Of a stretch of 64,000 nucleotides of DNA, positions 17,820 to 28,743 are shown piece by piece. Positions within the stretch are counted from its first letter, which is position 1, and every line of letters begins with the position of its first letter. The notes under the pieces were generated by a model. The model ran no database searches, was not told where the DNA came from, and was given only the letters and a program-made list of their open reading frames with translations. The position numbers and the translations under genes are program-made. This stretch comes from Geomicrobium sp. JCM 19038 (GTDB taxonomy: Bacteria > Bacillota > Bacilli > Bacillales > Marinococcaceae), in the NCBI RefSeq assembly GCF_000698125.1, contig NZ_BAXA01000001.1, positions 1 to 64,000 of the forward strand. The letters run 5' to 3'.

Positions 17820-19504
17820 TTATGATGTAAGCTTAAATTGTGTGAAGAGCTTCTCAAGGTCCTCTACAATTGTTGCCAATTCCTTAGAAGCAAAAGTGAT
17901 GGCATCCATCGTAGCCGTTTGCTGTTCAATCGTTGCAGCAATCATCGTACTATTTGCGGTTGCATCTTCAGATGATTGTTGGATGGAATGAAGTTCGTTT
18001 GAGACGGCAGCACTTTGTTCTTTAACAGCAGTCACAAACCGGTGAATTGTAAGCGACCTTGCTTGTACGGTTTGAAACGCTTCTAAAAATTGAGCATAAG
18101 TCGTTGCCAACTCGTCAAGGACGTGAGTTCCTTCTGTAATCAAATCTGTACTTTTTTTCGATTGAACAGTGGAAGATTGAATGTTTTGTGCCATCGAAGA
18201 AATCGTTTCCGTAATTTGGTTCGCTGCTTGTTCACTTTCTAATGCGAGTTTACCGACTTCTTCAGCAACGACAGCAAATCCTCTACCAGAACGTCCAGCA
18301 CGAGAAGCTTCAATGTTGGCATTTAATGCAAGCAAACTCGTTTGGTTTGAAATATTTTTGATGTTGGTAACAACGTGATGAATGTCTTCTACAGCTTGAT
18401 TTAATTCCACGATTGTTTTTTCGTGGTGGTCGTTTTGGGTTCTAATGTGCAACATATGGTCAACGGACTGTTGTAATTTCTTTTGGCCTAAGAGACTTGG
18501 TCATACGATTGCTCATTGTCTGTCACGATTGTTTGTAGTGACGATGCAGCATGTTCAATCTCTTGGTCCATTATCGTAAATGTTTGTTTTGAACGATTGA
18601 TCGATTCATGCAATTCTGATTGTTGTTCAGCGATATGTTGCACCGAGTATGTCACTGTTTCAGCACCTGAATTGACATCTGTAGTCGTTGCAACGAGCTC
18701 TTGTGACGAAGAAGTAATCGTTTGGCTGGCTCCTGATAACTTAACAATCATCGATCGAAGTTGATTCGTCATAAGGTTGATGTTTTGTGCGAGCTGAGAC
18801 AATTCATCACGCCCTTTGACAGGGAGGTCAGCGCGGGACAAGTCACCACTTGCTACACGTCTTGCGCGATTTGAAATTTTACGAATAATCATCGAGATTC
18901 GTTGTGCAACGACCCAGAAGATCACAGAACCGATACTCGTAGCAATAACAAAAACGAGTAAACTTCCAATCACGGCTTGTTGCATCGCTGCTTGCATTTC
19001 TTGTTCGGAGCGTTCGGCATTAAGGTTAAAGTAATCTTCTAATTCACTTGCATACGTACGCATCTCAGCATTTAAATAGCTGAAGCCATCAAGGGTGCTG
19101 GAACTTGGTACAATTTCTAGCGTCACATACTGCTGTACTCTCGTATTAAACATTTCATTAAAGAACTGCAAACGTTCTAACGCCGATTGTGCTTCTTCAT
19201 TTTCAATTGCTGCTTCTAAATTGAGCAAAATTGTATCCATGCGCTCATCGAGTGTATGAAAACGTGAATAGTCAGGCTCATCATACAAGTAAATGTTGTT
19301 AATAAAGATGTACTTTTCTTGGAATGTGGAAGAGACTTCTTGTGCTTGTAACGCGTAATCGTTCCATTCACTAAGTTGTTCAACTTGTGCATCCATTTGC
19401 CGAATTAAGAGAAAGATAAGAAGAAAACCGAGCAAAAAACAAAAAATTATAAACGTGAGTGCAAGGAACATTTTTGATTTCAAGCTAGTTCCATTCCCTT
19501 TCAT
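17820..19504 (-). CDS. methyl-accepting chemotaxis protein (frameshifted)
   Basis: A second chemoreceptor of the same build as its downstream neighbour: membrane helix, small extracellular helical sensor ([21 protein letters not shown]), second helix, HAMP and signalling coiled coil. The tip is nearly canonical ([30 protein letters not shown]), so it should couple normally to CheA/CheW. One base is missing at 18490-18491: TT on the minus strand where TTT restores [15 protein letters not shown] and matches the paralogue. ATG 19504 is chosen, since AGGGGGGA lies about eight bases upstream. The two receptors form an operon inserted between pbpF and hemE, which are adjacent in B. subtilis. Confidence 0.82.
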
Positions 19505-19769
19505 ATCCAAATCCCCCCTTTTTAGTTCATTTCAAATGTGACATTCTTCTACGATTTTATGAACGTTTTACCAAGGTTCTACACAAGACAATCATTCTTC
19601 TATATGGTAAAAAGGTATAGGACTTTGATTTTCTATCGTAAAACTTTCATTTTGGCGTACGTTTACGTGTAAGAATGGGTATGCTATGGGAATAGGCATA
19701 CATAGCACTAATACTATTATCGGTAAATCATTTAATGTTTAAAGGGATTGTTTAGAGGAGTGTTTATTT

Positions 19770-20804
19770 GTGGGAGCTTTTAATGATCGTTTTCTTCGTG
19801 CAGCAAATGGTGTAGGAGAGAAGACAAAACCAGTTTGGTACATGAGACAAGCTGGACGTTCACAACCGGAATATCGGGAATTGAAAAAGAAGTACTCATT
19901 ATTTGGAATTACAAAAGACCCTGAGCTTTGCGCTTATGTAACAAAGCTTCCAGTTGACCAGTACAACAATGACGCGGCAATTCTTTATAAAGATATTATG
20001 ACTCCACTCCCAGCGATTGGCGTTGATGTGGAAATCAAAAGTGGTATTGGTCCAGTCATTCATAATCCAATTAAAAATAAAGCAGATATTGAACGATTAG
20101 GTTCACTTGACCCAGGTGTAGATGTGCCACACGTCATTGAAACGATTAAACTGCTTAGAACGCAATTGGATGTACCGTTGATTACGTTTGCTGGTGCACC
20201 ATTTACGATGGCAAGTTACATGATTGAAGGCGGTCCATCGAAATCGTATGAAAACACGAAAGCAATGATGTATGGAAGCAAAGAAGAATGGGATCTTCTT
20301 ATGGATAAGCTTAGTGACCTTACGATTACGTATGCGAAAGCACAAATTGCGGCAGGCGCTCAAGCGTTCCAAATCTTTGATTCTTGGGTAGGTACGTTAA
20401 GCGCAAGTGATTACCGTACATTTGTAAAGCCAACGATGGCGAAAATCTTCTCAGAGCTTAAAAAAGAAGACATTCCACTCATTACGTTCGGTGTAGGAAC
20501 GAGACACTTGCTTAAGGAATGGAATGACTTAGACGTTGACGTTATTGGTCTAGATTGGCGTACTTCTGTAACAGAAGCGAGAGAGATGGGCATCCAAAAG
20601 ACGTTGCAAGGAAACTTAGATCCGGCTATTTTATTAGCTCCGTGGGATACAATTGAAGCGCGGGCGAAGAAAATACTTGATGAAACGGAAAATGACCCGA
20701 GCTTTATTTTTAATCTCGGTCATGGTGTTACGCCTTCAATTTCACCGGATACGTTAAGACGTTTAACGCAATTTGTTCACGAATACAGCGGGAGGAATCA
20801 ATAA
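19770..20804 (+). CDS. hemE: HemE, uroporphyrinogen decarboxylase
   Basis: 344 residues; removes four carboxyl groups from uroporphyrinogen III to give coproporphyrinogen III. Visible signatures: [23 protein letters not shown], the conserved Asp in [12 protein letters not shown], and [13 protein letters not shown]. The start is GTG, about nine bases after GAGGAG. First gene of hemE-hemH-hemY, with a one-base overlap into hemH. Confidence 0.95.
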   Translation: MGAFNDRFLRAANGVGEKTKPVWYMRQAGRSQPEYRELKKKYSLFGITKDPELCAYVTKLPVDQYNNDAAILYKDIMTPLPAIGVDVEIKSGIGPVIHNPIKNKADIERLGSLDPGVDVPHVIETIKLLRTQLDVPLITFAGAPFTMASYMIEGGPSKSYENTKAMMYGSKEEWDLLMDKLSDLTITYAKAQIAAGAQAFQIFDSWVGTLSASDYRTFVKPTMAKIFSELKKEDIPLITFGVGTRHLLKEWNDLDVDVIGLDWRTSVTEAREMGIQKTLQGNLDPAILLAPWDTIEARAKKILDETENDPSFIFNLGHGVTPSISPDTLRRLTQFVHEYSGRNQ

Positions 20805-21733
20805 TGAGCAAGAAAACGATCGGTTTACTCGTTATGGCTTACGGTACACCTAGAAGCCAAGACGAAATCGAACCATACTACACACACATTCGACACGGAA
20901 GAAAACCATCAGACGAAGCATTGCAAGATTTGACTGATCGCTATGAAGCGATTGGTGGTGTTTCTCCTCTCGCTCGTATTACAAATGAGCAAATGCAAGC
21001 GCTCGAAGATCGTTTGAATGAAAGAGAAACAGACATTGAATACAAAGCGTATCTTGGATTGAAGCACATTGATCCATTTATTGAAGATGCCGTTGAGAGC
21101 ATGAAAAAAGACGGCATTGAAGAGGCTGTTAGCATTGTTTTGGCGCCACACTATTCGACGTTTAGTGTGAAGTCATACAATGGACGAGCGGTAAAGAAAT
21201 CTGAAGAAATTGATGGACCGACGATTCATGCCGTTGAAAGCTGGTATACGGAGCCTAAATTCATAAAATATTGGTCTGATCAATTAAAGGAAACGCTCGA
21301 TCGTGTTGGTCGTGATAACTCTGTCGTCATTTTCTCTGCTCATAGCCTACCGGAGAAAATTCTTGCGAATAACGATCCTTACGTTGATCAATTGCGAGAA
21401 ACGAGTCGTCTTGTTGCAGAAGCTGCTGACGTAAAGAACTATGAAATTGGCTGGCAAAGTGAAGGCAACACTGCCGACAAATGGTTGGGGCCAGATGTTC
21501 AAGATTTAACACGTGATTTATATGAAGCCCGTGGTTATGAAACGTTTGTTTATTGCCCACTAGGTTTTGTCGCTGATCATTTGGAAGTTCTTTATGACAA
21601 TGATTATGAGTGCAAAGTTGTCACTGATGATCTCCAAGTGAATTACGAGCGACCACCAATGCCAAATGCTAAATCGTTGTTTATTGACGGACTTGCTGAT
21701 GCGGTATTAAAACAATTGGAATACAGTCGCTAA
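20804..21733 (+). CDS. hemH: HemH (CpfC), coproporphyrin ferrochelatase
   Basis: 309-residue ferrochelatase, which in Gram-positives inserts iron into coproporphyrin III. Seen: [22 protein letters not shown] with the metal-binding His, SAHSLPEKI, and [17 protein letters not shown] with the catalytic Glu. The ATG shares its first base with the hemE stop, and hemY begins one base after its own stop. Confidence 0.95.
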   Translation: MSKKTIGLLVMAYGTPRSQDEIEPYYTHIRHGRKPSDEALQDLTDRYEAIGGVSPLARITNEQMQALEDRLNERETDIEYKAYLGLKHIDPFIEDAVESMKKDGIEEAVSIVLAPHYSTFSVKSYNGRAVKKSEEIDGPTIHAVESWYTEPKFIKYWSDQLKETLDRVGRDNSVVIFSAHSLPEKILANNDPYVDQLRETSRLVAEAADVKNYEIGWQSEGNTADKWLGPDVQDLTRDLYEARGYETFVYCPLGFVADHLEVLYDNDYECKVVTDDLQVNYERPPMPNAKSLFIDGLADAVLKQLEYSR

Positions 21734-21734
21734 G

Positions 21735-23119
21735 ATGAAAGTAGCGATTATCGGCGGAGGGATCACGGGGCTCTCCGCCCTTTATGAGTTGAGCAAACAT
21801 CCTGAAGTTGATGCTGAACTTTTTGAAGCAAGTCAGATGCTCGGTGGGAAGATCCGGTCTTATCATCGAGAGGATTTTGTCGTTGAGCGAGGAGCGGACT
21901 CATTTCTCGCTCGGAAGCCCGAATTAATGGCGCTCGTGTCTGAATTAGGCATTGAAGATCAGCTCGTCACAAATGAAACAGGACAAGCATTTATTTTGTA
22001 TAACGAAGAGTTGCATCCAATTCCAAAGCCGTCTTCAATGGGGATCCCTTCAAGTTTAAAGCCGTTGCTTTCGACTTCGTTACTTTCAACTAAAGGCAAG
22101 ATGCGAGCGTCATTGGATCTTGTTAAGCCAAAAGAAAAGTTGGATGAAGATGTAGCGGCAGGGCAGTTGTTTCGTTATCGTTTCGGTGATGAGATGGTTG
22201 ACCGCTTGTTAGAACCTTTGCTTTCAGGGATTTATGCAGGTTCTTTAAATGAATTAAGTCTTGAATCTACATTGCCTCAATTTAAAGCACTTGCAACAAA
22301 GCATCGAAGCTTAATAAAAGCGAGTGAAGCAATTCAGAAGAAACAACCTGCAACGGGGACGAATACTGGACAGTTCCGCACATTTAAAAACGGGCTTATT
22401 ACGGTCATAGAAGCGTTAGAAGCGAAGCTAGATCAAGCGTCGATTCATAAAGATCATAAGCTCGTTTCAATTGAGCGTGATGGCAATCAACATCGACTCA
22501 GTTTTGAGAACGGTCATGTACAGATTGTGGATGCAGTTATTATGACAGTTCCGCAACCGATCGCAGCTCTTACATTTGTTGAAGACGGGCTTTCAGAGCG
22601 GTTAGAGCGTCTACGAGGCACATCCGTTGCAACTGTTGCACTCGCGTTTCGTGAGAGTGATGTAAGTGAACGGCAGATGGTACTGGATTTCTCGTGCCAA
22701 AAGGGAACGACACCGTCATCAAAGCAGTGACGTTTGTTGATAAGAAATGGCCGACGTCTGTACCTGATGGACACGTCTTACTTCGATCGTTTGTCGGGCG
22801 ACCAGGGCAAGAGGAAATTGTTAACGAGAACGATGACGTTATCGTTGAACACGTAATTGAAGGTTTGAGCAAGATGCTCAAGATTAATGGCTCACCTCTG
22901 TGGTATGATGTTGAACGGTGGCAAGAAGCAATGCCAACGTATACAGTCGGTCATAAACACCGAGTACAACAGTGGAGAGAAGCAGTTAATGGCACGTATC
23001 CCTACGTGCTTTTAGCGGGCGCTTCGTACGATGGTGTCGGTTTGCCTGATTGCGTACGACAAGGGACAAATGCGGCGAATCAAATCGTAAATCAAGAGAA
23101 AAATAATGACAAACAGTAG
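21735..23119 (+). CDS. hemY: HemY (CgoX), coproporphyrinogen III oxidase (frameshifted)
   Basis: FAD-dependent oxidase that makes coproporphyrin III before iron insertion. The dinucleotide-binding motif VAIIGGGITGLSALYEL is at the N-terminus, with GADSFLARKPEL following, and the C-terminal FAD motif region (YTVGHKHRVQQWREA, GASYDGVGLPDCVRQG) lies beyond a frame break. One base is missing near 22672-22676; reading CGGG for CGG gives ERADGTGFLVPKGNDTV and restores a protein of about 461 residues. Last gene of the haem operon, followed by a terminator. Confidence 0.88.
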
Positions 23120-23120
23120 G

Positions 23121-23148
23121 TGGGCTGTCTCATAGCCCTCCTTTTTTC
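23121..23148 (+). terminator. terminator of hemEHY
   Basis: GGGCT / AGCCC stem with a 7-base loop, then CC and six Ts, directly after the hemY stop. Confidence 0.7.
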
Positions 23149-23157
23149 ATTGGCAGA

Positions 23158-23240
23158 GGGGACAGTCCCCCGACGCTTTAACGTGCTGGGGGACTGTCCC
23201 CCAGTGCGGTAACGTTGTACTCTAGCGGGGACTGTCCCCG
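23158..23240. repeat. three GGGGAC[A/T]GTCCCC palindromes
   Basis: Three near-identical palindromes occur in 83 bases: GGGGACAGTCCCCC at 23158-23171, TGGGGGACTGTCCCCCA at 23187-23203 and CGGGGACTGTCCCCG at 23226-23240. Each can form a hairpin in either strand. Similar GGGACAGTCCC units are common between genes in several bacilli (recollection, not checked). The last copy ends nine bases before the likely obg -10 element. Confidence 0.85.
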
Positions 23241-23248
23241 ATGGTTTG

Positions 23249-23257
23249 TGTTACAAT
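23249..23257 (+). promoter_or_regulatory. likely extended -10 promoter of obg
   Basis: TG-T-TACAAT fits an extended -10 element about 30 bases before the obg start codon. No good -35 is visible at 17 bases upstream; that position falls within the last GGGGAC palindrome. Confidence 0.4.
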
Positions 23258-23286
23258 AATGACATTAATGAACGAGGTGAACGTGG

Positions 23287-24575
23287 ATGTTTATCGATTA
23301 TGTAAATATATTTATTAAGTCTGGCGATGGTGGAAACGGGATGGTTGCCTTTCGCCGTGAAAAGTACGTACCAGATGGTGGTCCTGCAGGAGGGGACGGA
23401 GGTAAAGGTGGCGATATAATCTTTCGTGTTGATGAAGGATTACGTACACTTATGGATTTCCGTTATCAAAAGCACTTTAAGGCAGATCGTGGAGAGCACG
23501 GTCGTTCAAAGAACCAACACGGGAAAAATGCGAATCCGTCGATCGTTCTCGTGCCACCAGGTACAGTCGTAAAAGACAAAGAATCAGGCGCTGTTATTGC
23601 TGATTTAACTGAACACAACGAGGAAGCTCTCGTTGCAAAAGGTGGACGTGGGGGACTTGGGAACACTCGTTTTGCCACGCCGAAGAACCCTGCACCTGAA
23701 CATGCAGAAAACGGTGAACCAGGAATTGAACGAGAATTAATTCTCGAATTGAAATTGCTCGCAGATGTAGGATTAATCGGGTTCCCGAGTGTTGGGAAGT
23801 CAACATTCTTATCTGTAGCAACGTCTGCAAAGCCTAAAATTGCAGACTACCCTTTTACGACAATTAAACCTAATCTTGGTGTTGTTCAATCAGAAGACGG
23901 ACGCAGTTTCGTACTTGCTGATCTTCCAGGATTAATTGAAGGTGCACATGAAGGCGTTGGACTTGGTCACCAGTCTTACGACACATTGAACGTACAAAAG
24001 TACTCGTTCACCTTATTGACGTTTCAGGTTTGAGCGGTCGCGATCCTTACGAAGATTACGTAACGATCAACGAAGAAATTAAAGCGTACAATGAGGTGCT
24101 CACAAAGCGCCCACAAATTGTCGTAGCAAACAAGACGGATATGCCAGATAGTGAAGAGACACTCAATGCATTTCTTGAGAAGTTGGATGATGACAATGTT
24201 ACGGTTTATCGACTATCAACACTAAACCGTCAAGGGTTACATGCTCTGATTGAAACGATTGTAAATGAGCTTGAAAATGCGCCTGAAATCGACGCTTTTG
24301 AGAAGAGTGAAGAAGAGCAAGAAGGCGTGTTATACAAATACACGAAAAAAGAGCCATTCGTCATTACACGCGATGATGAGGGTACGTATGTGTTATCTGG
24401 TGAAGAGCTTGAACGTAAGATTGTCATGCTTGACTTAAACCGTACAGAAAGTGCGAGACGTTTCTCTCGTACGATGAGACAAATGGGTGTTGACCAGGCG
24501 CTGCGTGAACGTGGAGCCAAAGATGGCGACCTCGTACGACTTGCCGGAATCGAATTTGAATTTATCGATGAATAA
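23287..24575 (+). CDS. obg: Obg, ribosome-associated GTPase (frameshifted)
   Basis: The Obg fold fills the N-terminal 158 residues ([22 protein letters not shown]). The GTPase domain has the P-loop GFPSVGKST, switch [16 protein letters not shown] and NKTD, and a C-terminal OCT domain ends [22 protein letters not shown]. Obg is an essential GTPase in ribosome assembly and the stress/sporulation response. One T is missing at 23974; adding it converts the run after GVGLGHQ to [19 protein letters not shown], exactly as in other Obg proteins. An essential gene is unlikely to be truly broken, so I read this as a sequence error. spo0B is not immediately upstream here. Confidence 0.92.
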
Positions 24576-24598
24576 GTAATATTTTGGTGGTGAGGGCT

Positions 24599-25057
24599 AT
24601 GGCAGAAGAAATTGATCAATTTTATCTTGTTCGAGAAGATATGTTGACCGAGGCAATGCAAAAGACATTACGAGCCAAAGTATTATTAGAAAACGGTTCT
24701 GCTGAAACGATCGGTGAGGCCGTTAAACAAGTGGATTTAAGCCGAAGTGCATTTTATAAATACCGCGATGCAGTTTTTCCATTTCATACGATGATTCAAG
24801 AGAAGATCATTACCTTTTCAATTCATCTTGCTGACCGCTCTGGTGCATTGTCGAATTTGCTTAGAATTGTAGCGAATACCGATTCAAATGTTCTAACGAT
24901 TAACCAGACGATTCCACTCGGCGGTCGAGCGAATATTACGCTCACCGTCGATACGAGCATGGTCAATGTGGAAATTCAACAACTGATGGCAGATATAAAA
25001 GCGATGGAAGCAGTAGAAAAAGTAGAAATCATTGGCTCTGGCGCTGCTGGAGTATAG
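24599..25057 (+). CDS. pheB: PheB, ACT-domain protein
   Basis: 152 residues. The N-terminal part ([15 protein letters not shown]...[18 protein letters not shown]) is helical, and an ACT domain ([33 protein letters not shown]) follows. It lies between obg and pheA as in B. subtilis. ACT domains bind amino acids, so a regulatory role toward aromatic synthesis is plausible but not shown. ATG 24599 follows GGTGGTGAGG. Confidence 0.9.
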   Translation: MAEEIDQFYLVREDMLTEAMQKTLRAKVLLENGSAETIGEAVKQVDLSRSAFYKYRDAVFPFHTMIQEKIITFSIHLADRSGALSNLLRIVANTDSNVLTINQTIPLGGRANITLTVDTSMVNVEIQQLMADIKAMEAVEKVEIIGSGAAGV

Positions 25058-25094
25058 ATGAATAGAATAGAATAGAAGAGATGGAGTGGAGTTT

Positions 25095-25967
25095 GTGACG
25101 AATAAAGTAGCTTTTTTAGGACCAGCGGGTACGTTTACAGAAATTGCTGCCCGAGCGTTTTTGCCAGATGCAAAGCGTATGCCTTATAAAGACATTCCGA
25201 GTACGTTACATGCACTTGAAAAAAACCAAGTCGATGCAGCTGTCGTTCCTTTAGAAAATACAATTGAAGGATCCGTAAACATATCGCTTGATTATTTAAT
25301 TCATAAACACGATTTTCCGATTATTGGAGAAGTGGCCATTCCAATTGCACAACATTTACTTGTTCACCCAGCCGTAAACGACTTGCATGATATTGATACC
25401 GTTTATTCGCACCCACACGCCATTGCTCAATGCCACGAATTTATTACCGGAGAATTAGATGAAGTTGAACAAAAGTTTGCAACTTCAACGGCTCAGGCGG
25501 CAAGAGAAGTGAGTGAAAATGAACATACGAACATAGCTGCGATCGCAAATGAATTAGCAGCTGAAAAATATGGATTAAAAGTAATACAAGAAAACATTCA
25601 TGACTTTACGAACAATCACACGCGATTTGTTCTCGTATCGCCTAATGATGTGGCACCAAGCTTTTTAAAAGCCAATGAACAGCATAGCAAAACGAAAGTG
25701 GTCGTGACATTACCTTCAGATTTTTCTGGGGCATTGCATCAAGTGCTTTCGGCATTTGCTTGGCGTAAACTAAACTTAACAAAAATTGAATCGCGTCCAA
25801 CAAAAACCGGACTCGGTAACTATTTCTTTATTATTGATGTGGAACATGCGTATGATGAGGTTTTGTTGCCAGGTGCTTTAGAAGAACTAAAAGCGCTCGG
25901 ATGTGAGACTCGCGTACTCGGCACGTACCCATCACTATTTGTTCAAGTAAAAGAACGCTCGCTCTAA
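25095..25967 (+). CDS. pheA: PheA, prephenate dehydratase
   Basis: 290 residues. The catalytic domain (VAFLGPAGTFTEIAARAF, PLENTIEGSVN, NNHTRFVLVS with the conserved Thr) is followed by an ACT domain with the ESRPTKTGLGNYFF Phe-binding motif. It converts prephenate to phenylpyruvate and is probably inhibited by phenylalanine. I prefer GTG 25095 with GGAG eight bases upstream; GTG 25086 is the alternative and adds three residues. Confidence 0.92.
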   Translation: MTNKVAFLGPAGTFTEIAARAFLPDAKRMPYKDIPSTLHALEKNQVDAAVVPLENTIEGSVNISLDYLIHKHDFPIIGEVAIPIAQHLLVHPAVNDLHDIDTVYSHPHAIAQCHEFITGELDEVEQKFATSTAQAAREVSENEHTNIAAIANELAAEKYGLKVIQENIHDFTNNHTRFVLVSPNDVAPSFLKANEQHSKTKVVVTLPSDFSGALHQVLSAFAWRKLNLTKIESRPTKTGLGNYFFIIDVEHAYDEVLLPGALEELKALGCETRVLGTYPSLFVQVKERSL

Positions 25968-26058
25968 CGAAACGAATACTCCTCGTAACTCGTGCATATC
26001 TTGTATGGGAAGAACCAATTGGTAACGGATCATACGGGTTACGGGAGGGACATTAGTT

Positions 26059-26972
26059 GTGAAAATTCATATTGTGCAAAAAGGCGATACGTTATGGAAC
26101 TTAGCGAAGAAATATGATGTGAACTTTGAGGAACTTAAAGCAGCAAACACGCAAATTGCAAACCCTGATATGGTAATGCCTGGAATGAAAATTAAGGTTC
26201 CAGGAAAAGGCATTCAAGCTAAAAAAGAAGTACAGGTAAAGAACAAAAAGGCAGAACCTGCAAAAGACTACACGGCTAAAGAGCAGCCTGCTCCGAAAAA
26301 GGAGCAACCAAAAGCGAAAGAAGCCCCTGCAGTGAAGCCGCCGCCGATGAAAATGCCAAAGATGGAAGTACCAAAAAAAGAGTACAAAGTTGAACCGAAA
26401 AAAGTTCCTCAAAAAGAAACGAAGAAGCCTGTGCCATCAAAAATGACAAAGCCAGCTCCTGCAAAGGTTGAGAAGAAAGTTGAGAAAAAACCGGTCATGA
26501 AAGAACAAGAAAAACCGCAAAAGCCAATGCCGAAACCTCAACACAAATGCACGTTCAGCCTCAGCCGATGCCAATGCAACATCCTTGTATGGAGTCTTAT
26601 CCGTCTTATGGACACATGAATTATGGTCAACCAGTACCGCCGCATTTAATGCAATATTGTTATCCGTGTGCACCTTCAATGTATCCTGGTGCGATGCCTT
26701 ATCAGCAAATGGCGCCACCGATGATGCATCACGGTCACGGGTATGAATCATATCCATTTGCAGAAGGCTATAGCTATGAGAACCTTCCATATGAGTTGCA
26801 ATATCAAGGCTCATATGATGTGCCGAACCATCGAGGACATGAAGGTTCAACGGCACAGATGACATCTCCGTATATGGGTTATGCTCCAGATCCATATGGT
26901 TATTATGCACAACCGATGTATCCGCCAAACTACTATCAGCCAACAAGTCCGGATGACGAACACAAAGAGTAA
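26059..26972 (+). CDS. safA: SafA-like spore coat morphogenetic protein (frameshifted)
   Basis: Begins with a LysM domain (KIHIVQKGDTLWNLAKKYDVNF...NPDMVMPGMKIKVPG), then a Lys/Pro/Glu-rich low-complexity region to about residue 160, then a Pro/Tyr/Met/His-rich tail (PSYGHMNYGQPVPP, YMGYAPDPYGYYAQPMYPP). This is the architecture of SafA, which binds the cortex-coat boundary by its LysM domain and recruits inner-coat proteins. The position between pheA and a CoxA-like gene agrees. One A is missing at 26544-26546; AAAA restores the tail frame (QHKMHVQPQPM). The GTG start follows GGGAGG. Repaired length is about 304 residues, shorter than in B. subtilis. Confidence 0.8.
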
Positions 26973-27052
26973 GTTGGAGAGCTTTCCTCTTTATAACAGG
27001 TGTATCAATTCCCCCTTTATCACATCCTAGGTGTGAGGGGGATTTTTCTTTT

Positions 27053-27868
27053 ATGAAAAAATTTGCACTGTCAATTACAGCTTGTACAATGCTTGCTGCA
27101 GGGCTTGCCGGATGTGGTGGAAATAATAACGCTGCAGAGCAAATTCCTGACCGAACAAATTACGACATGAATTACGTCAATGATTACCGCGGAGCAGATC
27201 ATGATTATGAAATGACCCGTGCAAATCGTGGAGATCGTGGGGAAGGACCAATTACTGACATGTTAACGGTTGACGATCGCACGACAAGAACGGAGCGCCA
27301 TGATAGCACTCATAACGTTAATGACGGAATGGGAAGTTCATGGGCTTATGGTAATCCACGAGATGTCGTTGATAAAGACCATTATACGCAAGGTGAACGC
27401 GATGCCAATCAAGCACGCTTCCAAAAGTATAATGGTGAAACAGGGGACCATCCTGGAATGGTCAATGAACGTGGTCAATTAAACAATGATCACCATCAAG
27501 GTCACACTGCAAAGTACAACAACAGTACTGAACATGATCTTGAAAGAACGATTGACCATGCAGTAGAAAACATGGATCGCATTGGCGATAGTCACGTTGT
27601 TGTTGATGGAGACCACGTCGTCATTGCCGTACGCGGGAGTAACATTGATGATGATCTGAAGGCGAAAATTAAAAATACCGTTGAGGATCATACGAATAAA
27701 ACCGTGTATGTAACCGATGATGACGAGATGTTCGGGAAAGTCCGAAACGTCACACGTGACATCCGTAATGCTGGTGGAGAAATGGTCGATGAAACAAGAG
27801 CGACTTTCGAAGATATGCTTGGTGACCTTGGTAATATGGCCGAGCGTCCGTTTGAGCGTAGTCGCTAA
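27053..27868 (+). CDS. YhcN/YlaJ-family spore lipoprotein (CoxA-like)
   Basis: 271 residues with a signal peptide and lipobox (LAAGLAGC). A long Asp/Asn/His/Arg-rich region precedes a conserved C-terminal domain (HDLERTIDHAVENMDRIGDSHVVVDGDHVVIAV, KTVYVTDDDEMFGKVRNVTRDI), the YhcN/YlaJ signature. The position between safA and yebC matches coxA, the spore cortex protein gene of B. subtilis. Probably a sporulation lipoprotein of the inner forespore membrane. A GAGGGGG site precedes the ATG. Confidence 0.8.
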   Translation: MKKFALSITACTMLAAGLAGCGGNNNAAEQIPDRTNYDMNYVNDYRGADHDYEMTRANRGDRGEGPITDMLTVDDRTTRTERHDSTHNVNDGMGSSWAYGNPRDVVDKDHYTQGERDANQARFQKYNGETGDHPGMVNERGQLNNDHHQGHTAKYNNSTEHDLERTIDHAVENMDRIGDSHVVVDGDHVVIAVRGSNIDDDLKAKIKNTVEDHTNKTVYVTDDDEMFGKVRNVTRDIRNAGGEMVDETRATFEDMLGDLGNMAERPFERSR

Positions 27869-27876
27869 GCAATATG

Positions 27877-27912
27877 CAAAGCGCGAAAGGACTCCAGTCC
27901 TTTTGCGCTTTT
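27877..27912 (+). terminator. terminator after the YhcN-like gene
   Basis: 16-base arms AAAGCGCGAAAGGACT / AGTCCTTTTGCGCTTT with one G:T pair and a 2-base loop, followed by T-rich sequence. Confidence 0.8.
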
Positions 27913-27951
27913 CTATTTCATGATATATTTACATATTGGGGAGGAATGACA

Positions 27952-28674
27952 ATGGCTGGACATTCTAAATGGAACAACATAAAAAGACGTAAAGAAGCTC
28001 AAGATTCTAAACGAGCAAAAGTATTTACAAAAATTACGAAAGAAATTTTTGCGTCTGTTCGTGCAGGTGGCGACGATCCTGCTACCAACCTAAGACTTCG
28101 CCTTGCTATACAAAAAGGTAAAGAGGCAAACTTACCAAATGATAATATAGAACGAACGATTAAAAAAGCAGCAGGAAATCAAGATGGGATCACTTATGAA
28201 GAAATTACGTACGAAGGGTATGGACCAAGTGGGGCTGCGATCTTTATCGACGTGTTAACGGACAATCGAAACCGGACGGTCGCAGAGCTCCGTTACGCGT
28301 TTTCGCGAAATGGGGGAAACCTCGGTGAAGCTGGCTCTGTATCTTTCCTATTCGAAGATGCTGGCATAATTGTTATTCATTTAGGCGATCTTGATGAAGA
28401 AGAGATTATGCTAGAAGCGATTGAAGCGGGAGCATCGGAATTTGAAGTTGAAGAACGCACAGCGATGATTACAACAGCTTACGGTGATTTCCATGACGTA
28501 AAACAAACACTCGTTGATGCAGGTTACGAAATTGAAACGTCAGAGCTTACAAAGATCCCAACGGTTTTTACCCAACTTAACCGAGAACAAGAGGAGACGA
28601 TGGTAAAGCTCATTGATAAACTTGAAGACAATGACGATGTTCAAAACGTTTATCACAATGCTGAGCTTTCCTAA
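27952..28674 (+). CDS. yebC: YebC/PmpR family protein
   Basis: 240 residues, beginning MAGHSKWNNIKRRKEAQDSKRAKVF, the hallmark of the YebC/YrbC family, with GGNLGEAGSVSFLFE later. These proteins were annotated as transcription regulators, and more recent work links them to translation of difficult proline-containing motifs. ATG 27952 follows GGGGAGG by seven bases; an ATG six bases earlier is too close to it. bofC, which often follows, is absent. Confidence 0.93.
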   Translation: MAGHSKWNNIKRRKEAQDSKRAKVFTKITKEIFASVRAGGDDPATNLRLRLAIQKGKEANLPNDNIERTIKKAAGNQDGITYEEITYEGYGPSGAAIFIDVLTDNRNRTVAELRYAFSRNGGNLGEAGSVSFLFEDAGIIVIHLGDLDEEEIMLEAIEAGASEFEVEERTAMITTAYGDFHDVKQTLVDAGYEIETSELTKIPTVFTQLNREQEETMVKLIDKLEDNDDVQNVYHNAELS

Positions 28675-28743
28675 GAATACGTGTTCCCATTGAAGTGAGC
28701 GTTATGCTACACTGAAGAGAAACGATGGAAAAGGGGACAATCC

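Noticed and set aside
22514-22881. Minus-strand reading frames opposite hemY
   Set aside because: No ribosome sites, unusual composition, and they mirror the coding frame of hemY on the other strand.
26437-26946. Long minus-strand reading frame opposite safA
   Set aside because: Produced by the low-complexity Pro/Tyr/His codons of safA; no ribosome site or family match.
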